Source of the DNA: Clostridiales bacterium UBA6468 | GTDB lineage: Bacteria > Bacillota > Clostridia > Oscillospirales > Oscillospiraceae | Direction: 5' to 3' | Assembly: GCA_002436765.1 (NCBI GenBank) | Contig: DJNI01000032.1 | Location: 4,546-53,828, forward strand | Length of the DNA stretch: 49,283 nt | Shown: in pieces, positions 15,264 through 24,473 of the stretch | Layout of the letters: each line of letters starts with the position of its first letter | How positions within the stretch are numbered: the stretch's first letter is position 1 | The notes under the pieces: model-generated | Told to the model about the DNA's origin: nothing | The model's database searches: none | What the model saw: the letters and a program-made list of their open reading frames with translations, nothing else | Position numbers and translations under genes: made by a program

Positions 15264-16445
15264 ATGTTTCAGCTTCTGCTCGTCATCATTTATCTGTCCT
15301 TCATCAGTCTGGGACTGCCGGATTCCCTGCTCGGCTCGGCCTGGCCGACCATGTATCCCCAGCTCGGCGTGCCGGTCTCCTATGCCGGTATCATCTCCAT
15401 GATCATTGCGCTGGGCACCATCGTTTCCAGCCTGCAAAGCGACCGGCTGACCCGGCGGCTGGGTACGGGAAAGGTCACGGCCATCAGCGTGGCCATGACC
15501 GCCGCGGCGCTGTGGGGATTTTCCGTCAGCAGCACCTTCTGGCAGCTCTGCCTGTGGGCGGTTCCCTACGGACTGGGCGCGGGAAGCGTGGACGCTTCCC
15601 TGAATAATTACGTGGCGCTGCACTACAAAAGCAGGCACATGAGCTGGCTGCACTGCATGTGGGGTGTGGGCGCTGCCTCCGGCCCGTATATCATGGGCTA
15701 CGTCATGACCTGCGGCGGAACCTGGAACTTGGGCTACCGCACCGTCTCCGTGATTCAGATGGTGCTGACTGCCGTTCTGATTTTCAGCCTGCCTCTGTGG
15801 AAAAAGCGTCCCCAGGTCATGGACGCATCGGGGCATGAGACGGAAGCGAAAGCCCTTTCCCTGAAGGAAATTCTGAAAATTCCCGGTGTGAAGGAGGTTC
15901 TGGCCTGCTTCTTCTGCTACTGCGCCGTGGAGCAGACCGCCGGACTGTGGGCCAGCAGCTACCTGACGCTCCACAAGGGCGTCCTCCCGGAGACTGCCGC
16001 CGCCTTCGCCAGCATGTTCTTCATCGGTATCACCGTCGGCCGGGCGATCAGCGGCTTTGTCACCATGCGTTTGAACGACACCCAGATGATTCGTCTTGGT
16101 CAGGGGCTGATCGGCTGCGGCGTGGTCATCCTGTTCCTGCCCCTTGGGGCGGCCGCTTCTCTGGTGGGCTTTGTGGTCATCGGCCTTGGCTGCGCGCCGA
16201 TCTACCCCTGCATCATCCACTCCACCCCGGCGCATTTCGGCGCGGACAGGTCTCAGGCCATCATCGGCGTCCAGATGGCCTGCGCTTATGTGGGCACCTG
16301 CCTGATGCCGCCGCTGTTCGGCCTGCTTGCCCAGCACGTTTCCGTTTCGCTGCTGCCTGTGTATCTGCTGGCGCTTCTGGTGCTTATGGCCGTTATGCAC
16401 GAAAGCCTGATCCGCAAAATTGCCCGAAACGGGCAAGCCGCGTAA
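15264..16445 (+). CDS. MFS transporter
   Basis: A major facilitator superfamily transporter of 393 residues with about twelve hydrophobic helices. The segment SDRLTRRLGTGKVTAIS after helix 2 matches the MFS loop 2-3 motif. The helix-rich second half includes FIGITVGRAISGFVTMRLND, the equivalent loop of the second repeat. Substrate cannot be inferred. It resembles the FucP/YfkF-type sugar or drug transporters of Clostridia. ATG 15264 is preferred because GGAAAG is placed well for it; a GTG at 15255 would add three residues. Its neighbours, DUF1653 and an aldo/keto reductase, do not define the substrate. Confidence 0.88.
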   Translation: MFQLLLVIIYLSFISLGLPDSLLGSAWPTMYPQLGVPVSYAGIISMIIALGTIVSSLQSDRLTRRLGTGKVTAISVAMTAAALWGFSVSSTFWQLCLWAVPYGLGAGSVDASLNNYVALHYKSRHMSWLHCMWGVGAASGPYIMGYVMTCGGTWNLGYRTVSVIQMVLTAVLIFSLPLWKKRPQVMDASGHETEAKALSLKEILKIPGVKEVLACFFCYCAVEQTAGLWASSYLTLHKGVLPETAAAFASMFFIGITVGRAISGFVTMRLNDTQMIRLGQGLIGCGVVILFLPLGAAASLVGFVVIGLGCAPIYPCIIHSTPAHFGADRSQAIIGVQMACAYVGTCLMPPLFGLLAQHVSVSLLPVYLLALLVLMAVMHESLIRKIARNGQAA

Positions 16446-16553
16446 AAAGCACGCCGTAATTTTTGTTGAAGCTGCCGGTTGACCGATAGCAGCTGTCGGA
16501 TGTTATACTTCTGATGTGTGTGAGAAAACAGAAAATCAAGGGGGAATCCAGAC

Positions 16554-17672
16554 ATGCAATCCTGTTTTGACGAAGTGAAGAAAAATTTCGGTTTCGGCTG
16601 TATGCGCCTTCCCATGAAGGGCAAGGAAGTGGATTTTGAAGAAACCGGCAAAATGGTGGACATGTTTCTTGCAAGCGGCTTCAACTATTTTGACACCGCC
16701 CACGGCTATCTCGACGGCCAGAGCGAGATCGCGCTGAAAAAATGCCTGACCTCCCGCTATCCCCGGGATGCGTACATCCTGACCAACAAGCTGTCCAGCC
16801 ACTATATTGAGAAGAGCGAGGACATCCGTCCCTTCTTCCGGAAGCAGCTGGAGGCCTGCGGCGTGGACTATTTCGATTTCTATCTGATGCACGCCCAGAA
16901 TAAGGATTTGTTTGCCAGATACAAGCAAATGCACGCCTACGAAACGGTCATGGCGCTTCGGGACGAGGGAAAGATCCGTCATTTCAGCATTTCCTTCCAC
17001 GACAAAGCCGCGGTTCTTGACCAGATCCTCACCGAATATCCCCAGATCGAGGTCGTTCAGATCCAGTTCAACTATGTCGATTATGAGGACCCTTCCGTGG
17101 AATCCCGGAAGTGCTATGAGGTCTGCCGCAAGCACGGCAAGCCTGTCATCGTCATGGAGCCGGTGAAGGGCGGCTCTCTGGTAAATCTGCCGGAGGACGC
17201 GCAGAAGGTGCTGGATGGGCTTCACGGCGGCTCCAACGCCAGCTATGCCATTCGCTTCGCCGCCAGCTTCCCCGGCATCCGGATGGTTTTGTCCGGCATG
17301 GGCAGCACGGAAATGATGGCGGATAACTGCGGCTTCATGAAGGATTTCCGGCCGCTGAACGAGGAAGAGCGGCTGGCCATTGCCAAGGTCTGCGCGATTT
17401 TCCGGGGACAGGGTCTGATTCCCTGCACCGGCTGCCGCTACTGCACCGAGGTCTGCCCCCAGGGCATTCCCATCCCCGACCTGTTCGCCTGCATGAACGC
17501 CAAAAAGCAGTTCCATGACTGGAACAGCGACTATTACTACCACGACGTCCACGCCAAGAACGGCGCGAAGGCCTCCGACTGCCTCAAGTGCGGTCAGTGC
17601 GAGGACATCTGCCCCCAGCACCTGAACATCCGGGAGCTGCTGGAGGACGTGGCAAAGGTGTTTGAAAAATAA
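16554..17672 (+). CDS. Aldo/keto reductase with two 4Fe-4S clusters
   Basis: A 372-residue oxidoreductase. The N-terminal 275 residues are the TIM-barrel aldo/keto reductase domain (GFGCMRLPM, FNYFDTAHGY with the active-site Tyr, VMEPVKGGSL). The C-terminus carries two ferredoxin-type cysteine sets, CTGCRYCTEVCPQGI near residue 290 and CLKCGQCEDICPQ near 342. This architecture is common in Clostridia, where it is thought to couple carbonyl reduction to ferredoxin. The substrate is unknown. ATG 16554 is preceded by AAGGGGGAA. A TTGACC/TATACT pair upstream has a long 19-base spacer. Confidence 0.92.
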   Translation: MQSCFDEVKKNFGFGCMRLPMKGKEVDFEETGKMVDMFLASGFNYFDTAHGYLDGQSEIALKKCLTSRYPRDAYILTNKLSSHYIEKSEDIRPFFRKQLEACGVDYFDFYLMHAQNKDLFARYKQMHAYETVMALRDEGKIRHFSISFHDKAAVLDQILTEYPQIEVVQIQFNYVDYEDPSVESRKCYEVCRKHGKPVIVMEPVKGGSLVNLPEDAQKVLDGLHGGSNASYAIRFAASFPGIRMVLSGMGSTEMMADNCGFMKDFRPLNEEERLAIAKVCAIFRGQGLIPCTGCRYCTEVCPQGIPIPDLFACMNAKKQFHDWNSDYYYHDVHAKNGAKASDCLKCGQCEDICPQHLNIRELLEDVAKVFEK

Positions 17673-17714
17673 GGACGATTCGATTGCCTCGGAAAGTTGA
17701 CCCCTGTATACAGC

Positions 17715-17744
17715 AATCCCCCGGGCTTTTGTCCGGGGGATTTT
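17715..17744. terminator. Terminator between convergent genes
   Basis: AATCCCCCGG and CCGGGGGATT form a 10-bp stem with an 8-base loop followed by TT on the plus strand. It ends the aldo/keto reductase transcript and probably also the pilin gene on the minus strand. Confidence 0.8.
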
Positions 17745-17752
17745 CCATTCAT

Positions 17753-20185
17753 CTACCGCCTGATTCTTCTTTTCGCAGTCCGGAAAATAAGCTCCAGTAT
17801 GAGCGCACAAATCGCCCCGATGAGGATGCTCCCCGCCACGACGAACACCACCGCGCCCATGTCCCCCGTTTTCGGCAGGGTTTCTTCCCGGTTGACGAGA
17901 TGCACCGTGTTGTCAACGGTCATGCCGCGGGCGTCCTGCCAGCCGTCCTGCGCCGTTAAATGGCTGGACGCGCTGACGATAACGGCGGCGGGCTGGCTGA
18001 GCTTGTCCTTCCCATCCGGCGCTTTCGTCTGCACCAGATAGTAGCGGCCATATGCCACGCCCCAGAGGAATGCCTTGCCATCCTCGCCGGTCGTTACCTC
18101 GGAAACCGGCTTCCCGCCGTTGCCTGTAAGGAAGTTCACAAACACGGCGTTTGTCTCTGTACTTGAGGTTGCGCTTTCATCCCCCGCTCTGGTCAGTCGG
18201 AATGTCGCGCCGCCAAGGGGCTGTCCCGCTTCGTCGGAGACGAAAAGGCGGATTCCGCCCGTATGCACCTCCCCGGCTTCGGACTGGGCTTCGTAGAATA
18301 CGCCTGCGGCGTTCAGGTAGCTGACCGACGCGCTGCACGGGATAGGGGCGTCAAGTCCGGCTTTTTCCGTGATCGACGCCTGAAAGCGTACCCGGATTTC
18401 CGGCGTGCACGCCCCCTCCCCCTGATTGGCCGACGCATAGGCCATGCCCGCCGGGGTCAGGGAAACGCGCAGTTCCCCGCTTCCCTCGCTGTGGGTAACG
18501 GTATAGTGGTCGCTCTCGGCCAGGTCGATTTCCGTTCCCGCTCCGGTCAGCAACGTGACGGCCGGCGCTGAATCTTCCATCAGCAGATATTCGTCAACGC
18601 TGCCTGTGATGATGTACTTCTGCGCCGCCCGGATGCCCGCCGGGACGCTGCCCCGCAGGATCCAGGTATGTACCTGCCCCACGTCAAAGCTGCCGCTGGT
18701 GCAGCCGATTTCGGCTATATTCACTTCGGCCCTCGGAGCGATTTCCAATGTGCCGGTTGGCTTGACATTCAGGGTGTAAGCATTCCCGCCATCGGCACCG
18801 ACTCCGGGAACCACCAGGAAAAAGGGGGCGGAAACCTCTGCCGCTTCATTCTCGGTGCGCTGGACGACCAGATACACGCCCTCCGGCTGATCGTTCGCCG
18901 TAAAATTATAAGAAGCAAGGCCGTGAATGTCCGTGGTCAGGATCGTCACAAGATTTTCGGGTGTCCTGAAATCCTTCATGGCCGCTTCGTCGGATAAGGC
19001 GTTAAGGGAAAAATCCCCGTTTTCCATCTGCTCCCGGGTCGCTGCCCGGTACAGGTCGAAACGGATGTTGGAAAGCGGTAATCCGTCGGCTTCCCCGCAT
19101 TCGGTAATGTTCAGAATGCAGTCCGGTTTTACCAGCAGCTTTCCGTGAACCGGCAAAATGCTGTCGTCGAACCCCAGCAGCCTGTGGTTTTCCCCCTCGA
19201 ACAGATAAACGTCGCCGCCGTGCTGCGTTCCGGTGATCTCCAGCGTCACCTCCGGCCTGTCCGTAAGGCCGGAAAAGGAAACCGAGCAGCTTCCGGCCTC
19301 CGTCACCGTCTGCGTCTCGACCTGACCGCCGCATTCGGCGCTGAGGGTCAGCGCGTCCAGTGAACCAACAGTCGTCTGAATGTCCACGCCCACCGTGACA
19401 GTATAGGTGCCGTCCGGCTCCTTTACCGCCGTGTAAACCGGACTTTGCAGCGTCGCGTCCGACACCGTTTCGCACCCCGGCGCAGCCGGTTTCAGGCTGC
19501 ACAAATACCGGTACAGCCCCGCAACGTTCGCCGCCGAATCCTCTGTCAGCGGCTCGTGAGAAACGTCGGCGTTCGTGACCTTTCTCAGATAGTTCCGCCA
19601 CCCCGGCGTGGTCATGTCCTCCCAGCGGGAGAGATAGTCGTTGACGGAAAACTTTCCCTGATTCGTCAATTCCCAGATGGCAAGCTGCGCCGCGAGGATT
19701 GCTTCGCCGCTTTGCAGCTGCCGGATTTCCGGAAGCCCGTGACTTTGCAGCCATGGATTGGCCGCCGCCTGAATGGCAGACACATCCTTGTGGGGGTATG
19801 ATCCCTGCACCACCGCCCGGAGCTTTCCCGCCGTTTCGGCGGAAAAGCAGCCGCTGTCCTCCAATCCCACCCGCCGGTAGCCCGCCTTTTCCGGCGCCTC
19901 CGCGTCAGGGTTGACGGAATAGGCGGCGATAGACACGTCCTGCTCCCCCGCCCCGTCGGCGGTCAGATGGTAAATTTCCACAAAATCCTCACCGGAGAAG
20001 ACCGTCTCCCCATCCTCCCCGGTAAGCGTGAAGTCTGCCACGAAGGGGGACGCGCAGACATAAGCATCCCTGGCGAGGTGCAGCACATAACCGTCCTCCG
20101 TCGCTTGGGCGCGCAGGAACGCCCCTGAAGCCATAGCGGCCAGCGCAGCCAGCATGGCCGCCGCCCGTTTGAACGAGACCTTCAT
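17753..20185 (-). CDS. LPKTG-anchored pilin/adhesin with thioester-like domain
   Basis: An 810-residue cell-wall protein. A signal peptide covers residues 1-28. The N-terminal region to about 240 resembles a thioester domain, with Cys44 and AAQLAIWEL (165-173) in place of the usual TQxAIW. Residues 350-475 look like a SpaA/Cna-B fold (LPLSNIRFDLYR). Residues 475-640 resemble the pilin D1 domain (FDVGQVHTWIL, SVPAGI). Residues 645-740 form another Cna-B domain (GQPLGGATFRL, APDG). The sortase signal LPKTG (770-774), a membrane helix and a basic tail end it. It probably attaches to host or neighbour surfaces. No sortase gene is in the window. ATG 20185 is chosen; ATG 20194 is possible. Confidence 0.87.
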   Translation of the reverse strand: MKVSFKRAAAMLAALAAMASGAFLRAQATEDGYVLHLARDAYVCASPFVADFTLTGEDGETVFSGEDFVEIYHLTADGAGEQDVSIAAYSVNPDAEAPEKAGYRRVGLEDSGCFSAETAGKLRAVVQGSYPHKDVSAIQAAANPWLQSHGLPEIRQLQSGEAILAAQLAIWELTNQGKFSVNDYLSRWEDMTTPGWRNYLRKVTNADVSHEPLTEDSAANVAGLYRYLCSLKPAAPGCETVSDATLQSPVYTAVKEPDGTYTVTVGVDIQTTVGSLDALTLSAECGGQVETQTVTEAGSCSVSFSGLTDRPEVTLEITGTQHGGDVYLFEGENHRLLGFDDSILPVHGKLLVKPDCILNITECGEADGLPLSNIRFDLYRAATREQMENGDFSLNALSDEAAMKDFRTPENLVTILTTDIHGLASYNFTANDQPEGVYLVVQRTENEAAEVSAPFFLVVPGVGADGGNAYTLNVKPTGTLEIAPRAEVNIAEIGCTSGSFDVGQVHTWILRGSVPAGIRAAQKYIITGSVDEYLLMEDSAPAVTLLTGAGTEIDLAESDHYTVTHSEGSGELRVSLTPAGMAYASANQGEGACTPEIRVRFQASITEKAGLDAPIPCSASVSYLNAAGVFYEAQSEAGEVHTGGIRLFVSDEAGQPLGGATFRLTRAGDESATSSTETNAVFVNFLTGNGGKPVSEVTTGEDGKAFLWGVAYGRYYLVQTKAPDGKDKLSQPAAVIVSASSHLTAQDGWQDARGMTVDNTVHLVNREETLPKTGDMGAVVFVVAGSILIGAICALILELIFRTAKRRIRR

Positions 20186-20297
20186 ATCCCCCATTTCCTC
20201 CCCATGGCGGCAGGTTTCCGCCGCGTTTGCCATCAGTTTACCATGAAGGCCATGTCGAATTTGGGGGAATTGTGGCGGTAAAGCAAAATTAGCCGTA

Positions 20298-20326
20298 TTG
20301 CGGGAATCCCCATTTTGTGGTATGCT
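20298..20326 (+). promoter_or_regulatory. Sigma-A promoter of the radical SAM gene
   Basis: TTGCGG, a 17-base spacer and TATGCT, 21 bases before the start. Confidence 0.7.
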
Positions 20327-20347
20327 TTCAGGAAAGGAAGTGACGGC

Positions 20348-21184
20348 ATGAAGCGGCTGAGAAAAATCTATCTGGAAATCTCCAACGTCTGCAATCTGCA
20401 CTGCACGTTCTGCCCCGGCACCCGGCGGGAGAAGCGGTTCATGACGGTGGAGGAATTCTCCTCCCTGCTGCCCAAATTGCGCCTGTGGACGGATTATCTT
20501 TACTTCCACCTGATGGGCGAGCCGCTGTGCCATCCTGAGCTTGCGGAATTTCTCCGTCTTGCGGGAGGCGCTGGCTTCAGGGTCATTCTCACCACCAATG
20601 GCACCTCGCTGGAAGAAAAGCGGGAAATTCTGCTGAATGCCCCCGCGCTCCACAAGGTGAATATTTCCCTTCACGCCTTTGAAGCAAACGACCTCTCCAT
20701 CCCCTTCGAGACGTACCTTTCCCGGTGTCTTTCCTTCGGTCAGGTGGCAGAGGGGAAATTTCTGGTCGTTTACCGCCTGTGGAACGGCGGCGGCGCGGAA
20801 CAGCGAAACCCGGAAATCCTCAGCGCCATGGAGCGTGCGTTCCCTACGCCCTGGGATGTGCAGCCTCGGGGCACGCAGATCGCCCGGCGGGTCTATCTGG
20901 AATACGGCGACAAATTCGACTGGCCCGCCCTCTCCGCCCCCGACGGCGGGGAACGCGCCTTTTGTCACGGCCTGCGGGATCAGGTTGGTGTGCTGTGCGA
21001 CGGCACCGTTGTCCCCTGCTGTCTTGACCATGAGGGCGACATTGCTCTGGGGAATCTGTTTGAAACCACGCTGGAGGAAATCTGGGAAACGCCCCGCGCC
21101 AAGGCGATTTATCAGGGCTTTGCCCGAAAAAAAGCGGCAGAGGAACTCTGCCGCAAGTGCGGATATGCCCGGCGATTTTTATAA
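20348..21184 (+). CDS. Radical SAM protein with SPASM-like C-terminus
   Basis: A 278-residue radical SAM enzyme. CNLHCTFC (Cys15, Cys19, Cys22) binds the 4Fe-4S cluster that cleaves SAM. HLMGEPLCHP and TTNGTSL are the SAM-binding strands. The C-terminal third has a SPASM-like Cys set (CDGTVVPCC, then CRKCGY) for an additional cluster. The family includes maturases of peptides and anaerobic sulfatases, but no peptide or sulfatase gene is adjacent. Substrate unknown. It has its own promoter and appears to be transcribed alone; the following HAD gene has another promoter. Confidence 0.88.
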   Translation: MKRLRKIYLEISNVCNLHCTFCPGTRREKRFMTVEEFSSLLPKLRLWTDYLYFHLMGEPLCHPELAEFLRLAGGAGFRVILTTNGTSLEEKREILLNAPALHKVNISLHAFEANDLSIPFETYLSRCLSFGQVAEGKFLVVYRLWNGGGAEQRNPEILSAMERAFPTPWDVQPRGTQIARRVYLEYGDKFDWPALSAPDGGERAFCHGLRDQVGVLCDGTVVPCCLDHEGDIALGNLFETTLEEIWETPRAKAIYQGFARKKAAEELCRKCGYARRFL

Positions 21185-21223
21185 GCTCCATCTGCTTTTC
21201 CGTCGGTTAATTGATCAATCCTC

Positions 21224-21252
21224 TTGAGAACCGCCAAAAAATGTGCTATAAT
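21224..21252 (+). promoter_or_regulatory. Sigma-A promoter of the HAD-dipeptidase-epimerase unit
   Basis: TTGAGA, a 17-base spacer and TATAAT, 26 bases before the HAD start. Confidence 0.85.
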
Positions 21253-21278
21253 CCAGAAAACACAGAAGAGGTCTTTAT

Positions 21279-21923
21279 ATGGAACAAAAAGTCATTCTTT
21301 TCGACTTGGACGGTACGTTGACGGATTCCGGCGAGGGCATTATCAACTGCGTCGTCTTCGCCCTGGAGCATTACGGTCTGCCTGTCCCTCCGAAGGCGGA
21401 GCTGCGCAGTGTGGTGGGGCCTCCCCTTCACGATTCTCTGGCGCGGTACGGCGTTCCGAAGGAGAAGCTGGAAGAGGCCGTGACCGTTTTCCGCAGCCGC
21501 TACAATCCCATCGGCATTTATGAGAACGTCCCCTACCCCGGCATCCGGGAAGCGCTGGAAGAGCTGAAGCGAGAAGGGTACAAGCTCTGCGTCGCCACCT
21601 CCAAGCCGGAGGAAATGGCAAACCGGGTTCTGCGGCATTTTGACCTCGCGTCGTATTTTGACACGGTCTGCGGCGGCGCTTTGGACGAGTCCCGGTCTTC
21701 CAAAGGCGAGGTCATCGCCTATCTTCTGGAGCAGAACGGCCGGGCGGACAATATGGTCATGGTGGGCGATACCAGATTTGACGTGATCGGCGCGGCTGCC
21801 CACGGCATTCCCACCATCGGCGTCGCCTGGGGCTACGGCGAGACGGCGGACATGGAAGCCGCCGGGGCAAAGGCCATTGCCCAGACCCCTGAACATCTGG
21901 TGCAGCTGCTCAGGGAAATGTGA
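21279..21923 (+). CDS. HAD-family phosphatase, phosphoglycolate phosphatase-like
   Basis: A 214-residue haloacid dehalogenase hydrolase. The nucleophile Asp is in LFDLDGTLTDS (residues 7-17), the Ser/Thr motif in VATSKPEEM, the Lys in SSKGEV and the acidic motif IV in MVGDTRFDVIGA. Its length and cap place it with Gph/PgmB-like small-molecule phosphatases (subfamily IA). The exact substrate cannot be told. It is the first gene of a unit with the M20 dipeptidase 14 bases downstream. Confidence 0.9.
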   Translation: MEQKVILFDLDGTLTDSGEGIINCVVFALEHYGLPVPPKAELRSVVGPPLHDSLARYGVPKEKLEEAVTVFRSRYNPIGIYENVPYPGIREALEELKREGYKLCVATSKPEEMANRVLRHFDLASYFDTVCGGALDESRSSKGEVIAYLLEQNGRADNMVMVGDTRFDVIGAAAHGIPTIGVAWGYGETADMEAAGAKAIAQTPEHLVQLLREM

Positions 21924-21937
21924 TTGGAGGAATTTTG

Positions 21938-23308
21938 ATGGAACTGCGTGCCCGTGTTGACGCATTGAAGCCCCAGCTTCTTTCCACGCTGCGGCAGAAT
22001 ATTCAAATCCCCAGCGTTCAGGGTGAAGCGGAGGACGGCGCGCCCTACGGGGCTTCCGTCCGTGAAAGCCTTGTCCATGTGCTGAACACCGCCCGGGAGT
22101 TGGGCTTCCGCACGGAAAATATGGACGGTCATCTGGGCTGGTGCGAATACGGCGAGGGCGACGAAATGGTCGCCGTTCTGGGGCATCTGGACGTGGTTCC
22201 CGCCGGGGACGGCTGGAGCTGCGACCCCTTCGGCGGCGAGCTGCGGGACGGGAAAATCTGGGGCAGAGGCGCCACGGATGACAAAGGCCCCGCCATCGCC
22301 TCTCTGTACGCCCTGGCCGCTCTGCGGGATTCCGGGCTTCCCATCCGCCGCCGCATCCGTCTCCTGTTCGGCTGCAACGAGGAAGCCGGTTCCGATGATA
22401 TCAAGTACTATCTTGCAAACGGCGGCGAGATACCCGTCATGGGCTTCACCCCGGACGGTGAATACCCGGTGATTAACGGGGAAAAGGGCATTATCAACGT
22501 GACCTTTTCCCACGCCTATGCCCAGACCGGCGACGTTCGGCTCCTGTCCATTCACGGCGGCACTGCCCCCAACGTGGTTCCGGCCCACGCCTGCGCCAAG
22601 CTGGCATGTCCCCGGGAGCTGGCGCAGCGTCTGGCTGGTCTCTCCGCGCCCCAGGTACGGTTCACCGTCACGGATTACGGTCTTTTCGTGGAAGCCGAGG
22701 GCGAAAGCGCCCACGGCAGCACCCCGGAGCTGGGGAAAAACGCCATCGGTCGTCTGCTGCTGGCGCTGGATACCCTGCCCCTGAGTGGGGAGGTCGCCGA
22801 CGCGGTGCATTTTCTGGCGACGACCCTTGGCATGGAAACCGACGGCGCTTCCGCCGGAATTGCCCTCCATGACGCGGTTTCCGGCGGCCTGACGCTGAAT
22901 CTCGGCGTGATCGACGGCGATGAACACCGGCTGTCCCTGAAAATCAACTACCGCTACCCGGTCACCAAGGGCTATGATGACTGCGCGCCCATCCTCAACG
23001 GCAAGTTTGCCGCCGCCGGGTTTACTCTGGACTCCGAAGTCCACAAGGCCAAGCTGTACGTCCCCGAGGACAGCCCCCTGGTCTCCACCCTGCTCCGGGT
23101 CTACCGGGAGCAGACAGGGCTGGAGGGTCAGCCCAAGTCCATCGGCGGCGGCACCTATGCCAAGGCGCTGCCCAACATCGTGGCCTTCGGCCCCATTTTC
23201 CCCGGTGAGGAAATCCGGGAGCACAAGCCGGACGAGTACATCTCGGTGGACAGCCTGATGCGCAATGCGCAGATCATCGCCGCCGCCATGTACGAAATGG
23301 CAAAATGA
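21938..23308 (+). CDS. M20 family dipeptidase, PepV/Sapep type
   Basis: A 456-residue zinc dipeptidase of the peptidase M20A group (PepV, Sapep). The metal ligands lie in LGHLDVVPAGDGW and the following RGATDDKGP; the catalytic glutamate pair is in FGCNEEAGSDD. The terminal ligand His is in the C-terminal HKPDEYI segment. These enzymes cut unblocked dipeptides with broad side-chain tolerance. ATG 21938 follows TTGGAGG. The next gene is a dipeptide epimerase, 37 bases on, which suggests joint use of cell-wall dipeptides. Confidence 0.92.
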   Translation: MELRARVDALKPQLLSTLRQNIQIPSVQGEAEDGAPYGASVRESLVHVLNTARELGFRTENMDGHLGWCEYGEGDEMVAVLGHLDVVPAGDGWSCDPFGGELRDGKIWGRGATDDKGPAIASLYALAALRDSGLPIRRRIRLLFGCNEEAGSDDIKYYLANGGEIPVMGFTPDGEYPVINGEKGIINVTFSHAYAQTGDVRLLSIHGGTAPNVVPAHACAKLACPRELAQRLAGLSAPQVRFTVTDYGLFVEAEGESAHGSTPELGKNAIGRLLLALDTLPLSGEVADAVHFLATTLGMETDGASAGIALHDAVSGGLTLNLGVIDGDEHRLSLKINYRYPVTKGYDDCAPILNGKFAAAGFTLDSEVHKAKLYVPEDSPLVSTLLRVYREQTGLEGQPKSIGGGTYAKALPNIVAFGPIFPGEEIREHKPDEYISVDSLMRNAQIIAAAMYEMAK

Positions 23309-23345
23309 CGAATTTCTCAATCAAAAACTATAGAAGGTGACCAAT

Positions 23346-24443
23346 ATGAAAATCACAAGTGTCCGTCTGGGACGCATCAGCGTTCCCCTGCGCACCCCCT
23401 TCAAAACCGCTCTGCGCAGCGTCGGCAGTGTGGAGGACGTCATTGTGGAAATCCGAACCGACTGCGGCGCGGTTGGTTACGGTGAAGCCCCTCCCACGGG
23501 CGCCATCACCGGCGACACCACCGGTGGGATCATCGGCGCCATTCAGGATCACATTGCCAAGACCATCATCGGCCGGGACGTGGACGAGCTGGAGCCGCTG
23601 CTCCAGTCGGTGCAGAAATGCATCGTAGGCAATTCCAGCGCCAAGGCCGCCGTGGACATGGCGCTGTGGGATCTGTACGGGCAGCTGTACAACATCCCCG
23701 TTTACAAGCTCCTGGGCGGCGGGCGGAAGCAGATCGTCACCGATATCACCATCTCCGTTAACGACCCGGACACCATGGTCAGCGATTCCCTGAAGGCCGT
23801 TGCCCGGGGCTATGACTGCCTGAAAATGAAGGTCGGCGTGAATCCGGAGCTGGACGTCGCCCGACTCAGCGCCGTGCGCAATGCCGTTGGCAAGGACATT
23901 GTCATCCGTATCGACGCCAACCAGGCGTGGACGCCCAAGCAGGCCGTGAAAATTCTGAACAAAATGCAGGAGCTTGGGCTGGACATCGAGCTTGTGGAGC
24001 AGCCCGTAAGCGCCCACGACTTTGCCGGACTGAAATATGTCACCGAACGGAGCTACGTGCCGGTGCTGGCGGACGAGGCCGTGTTCTCCCCGGAAAACGC
24101 CATGACCATTTTGCAGATGGGCGCGGCTGACCTCATTAACATCAAGCTGATGAAGTGCGGCGGTATTTACAACGCCCTGAAAATTGCCTCCGCGGCGGAG
24201 GTTTTCGGCGTGGAGTGCATGATCGGCTGTATGCTGGAAGCGAAGATTTCCGTCAATGCCGCCGTGCATCTGGCCTGCGCCAAAAACATCATCACGAAGG
24301 TAGACCTGGACGGCCCGGTGCTGTGCAGCGAAGACCCGATTCTCGGCGGGGCTGTTTTCGACGAGAAGATCATCACCGTCTCCGACGCACCGGGACTGGG
24401 CATTCAGGGCATCGATCAGAAATACCTGACCTGCATAGACTGA
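23346..24443 (+). CDS. L-Ala-D/L-Glu-type dipeptide epimerase
   Basis: A 365-residue member of the enolase superfamily, muconate-lactonizing subgroup. The catalytic lysine pair is in CLKMKVG (about 160-166) and INIKLMKCGG (near 264-273). Metal ligands are in RIDANQAW, VEQPV and LADEAV. The pattern matches Ala-Glu epimerases such as YcjG/YkfB, which turn L-Ala-D-Glu from murein into L-Ala-L-Glu. The neighbouring M20 dipeptidase could then cleave the product, giving a short murein-peptide salvage route. ATG 23346 is preferred over GTG 23337. Confidence 0.9.
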   Translation: MKITSVRLGRISVPLRTPFKTALRSVGSVEDVIVEIRTDCGAVGYGEAPPTGAITGDTTGGIIGAIQDHIAKTIIGRDVDELEPLLQSVQKCIVGNSSAKAAVDMALWDLYGQLYNIPVYKLLGGGRKQIVTDITISVNDPDTMVSDSLKAVARGYDCLKMKVGVNPELDVARLSAVRNAVGKDIVIRIDANQAWTPKQAVKILNKMQELGLDIELVEQPVSAHDFAGLKYVTERSYVPVLADEAVFSPENAMTILQMGAADLINIKLMKCGGIYNALKIASAAEVFGVECMIGCMLEAKISVNAAVHLACAKNIITKVDLDGPVLCSEDPILGGAVFDEKIITVSDAPGLGIQGIDQKYLTCID

Positions 24444-24473
24444 TTATTTCTGCAAGATACAAAAAGAGGACGC

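Noticed and set aside
20186..21031. Long minus-strand extension of the LPKTG protein upstream of its signal peptide
   Set aside because: It lies opposite the radical SAM gene and has no protein-like pattern; the signal peptide at 20185 marks the true start.
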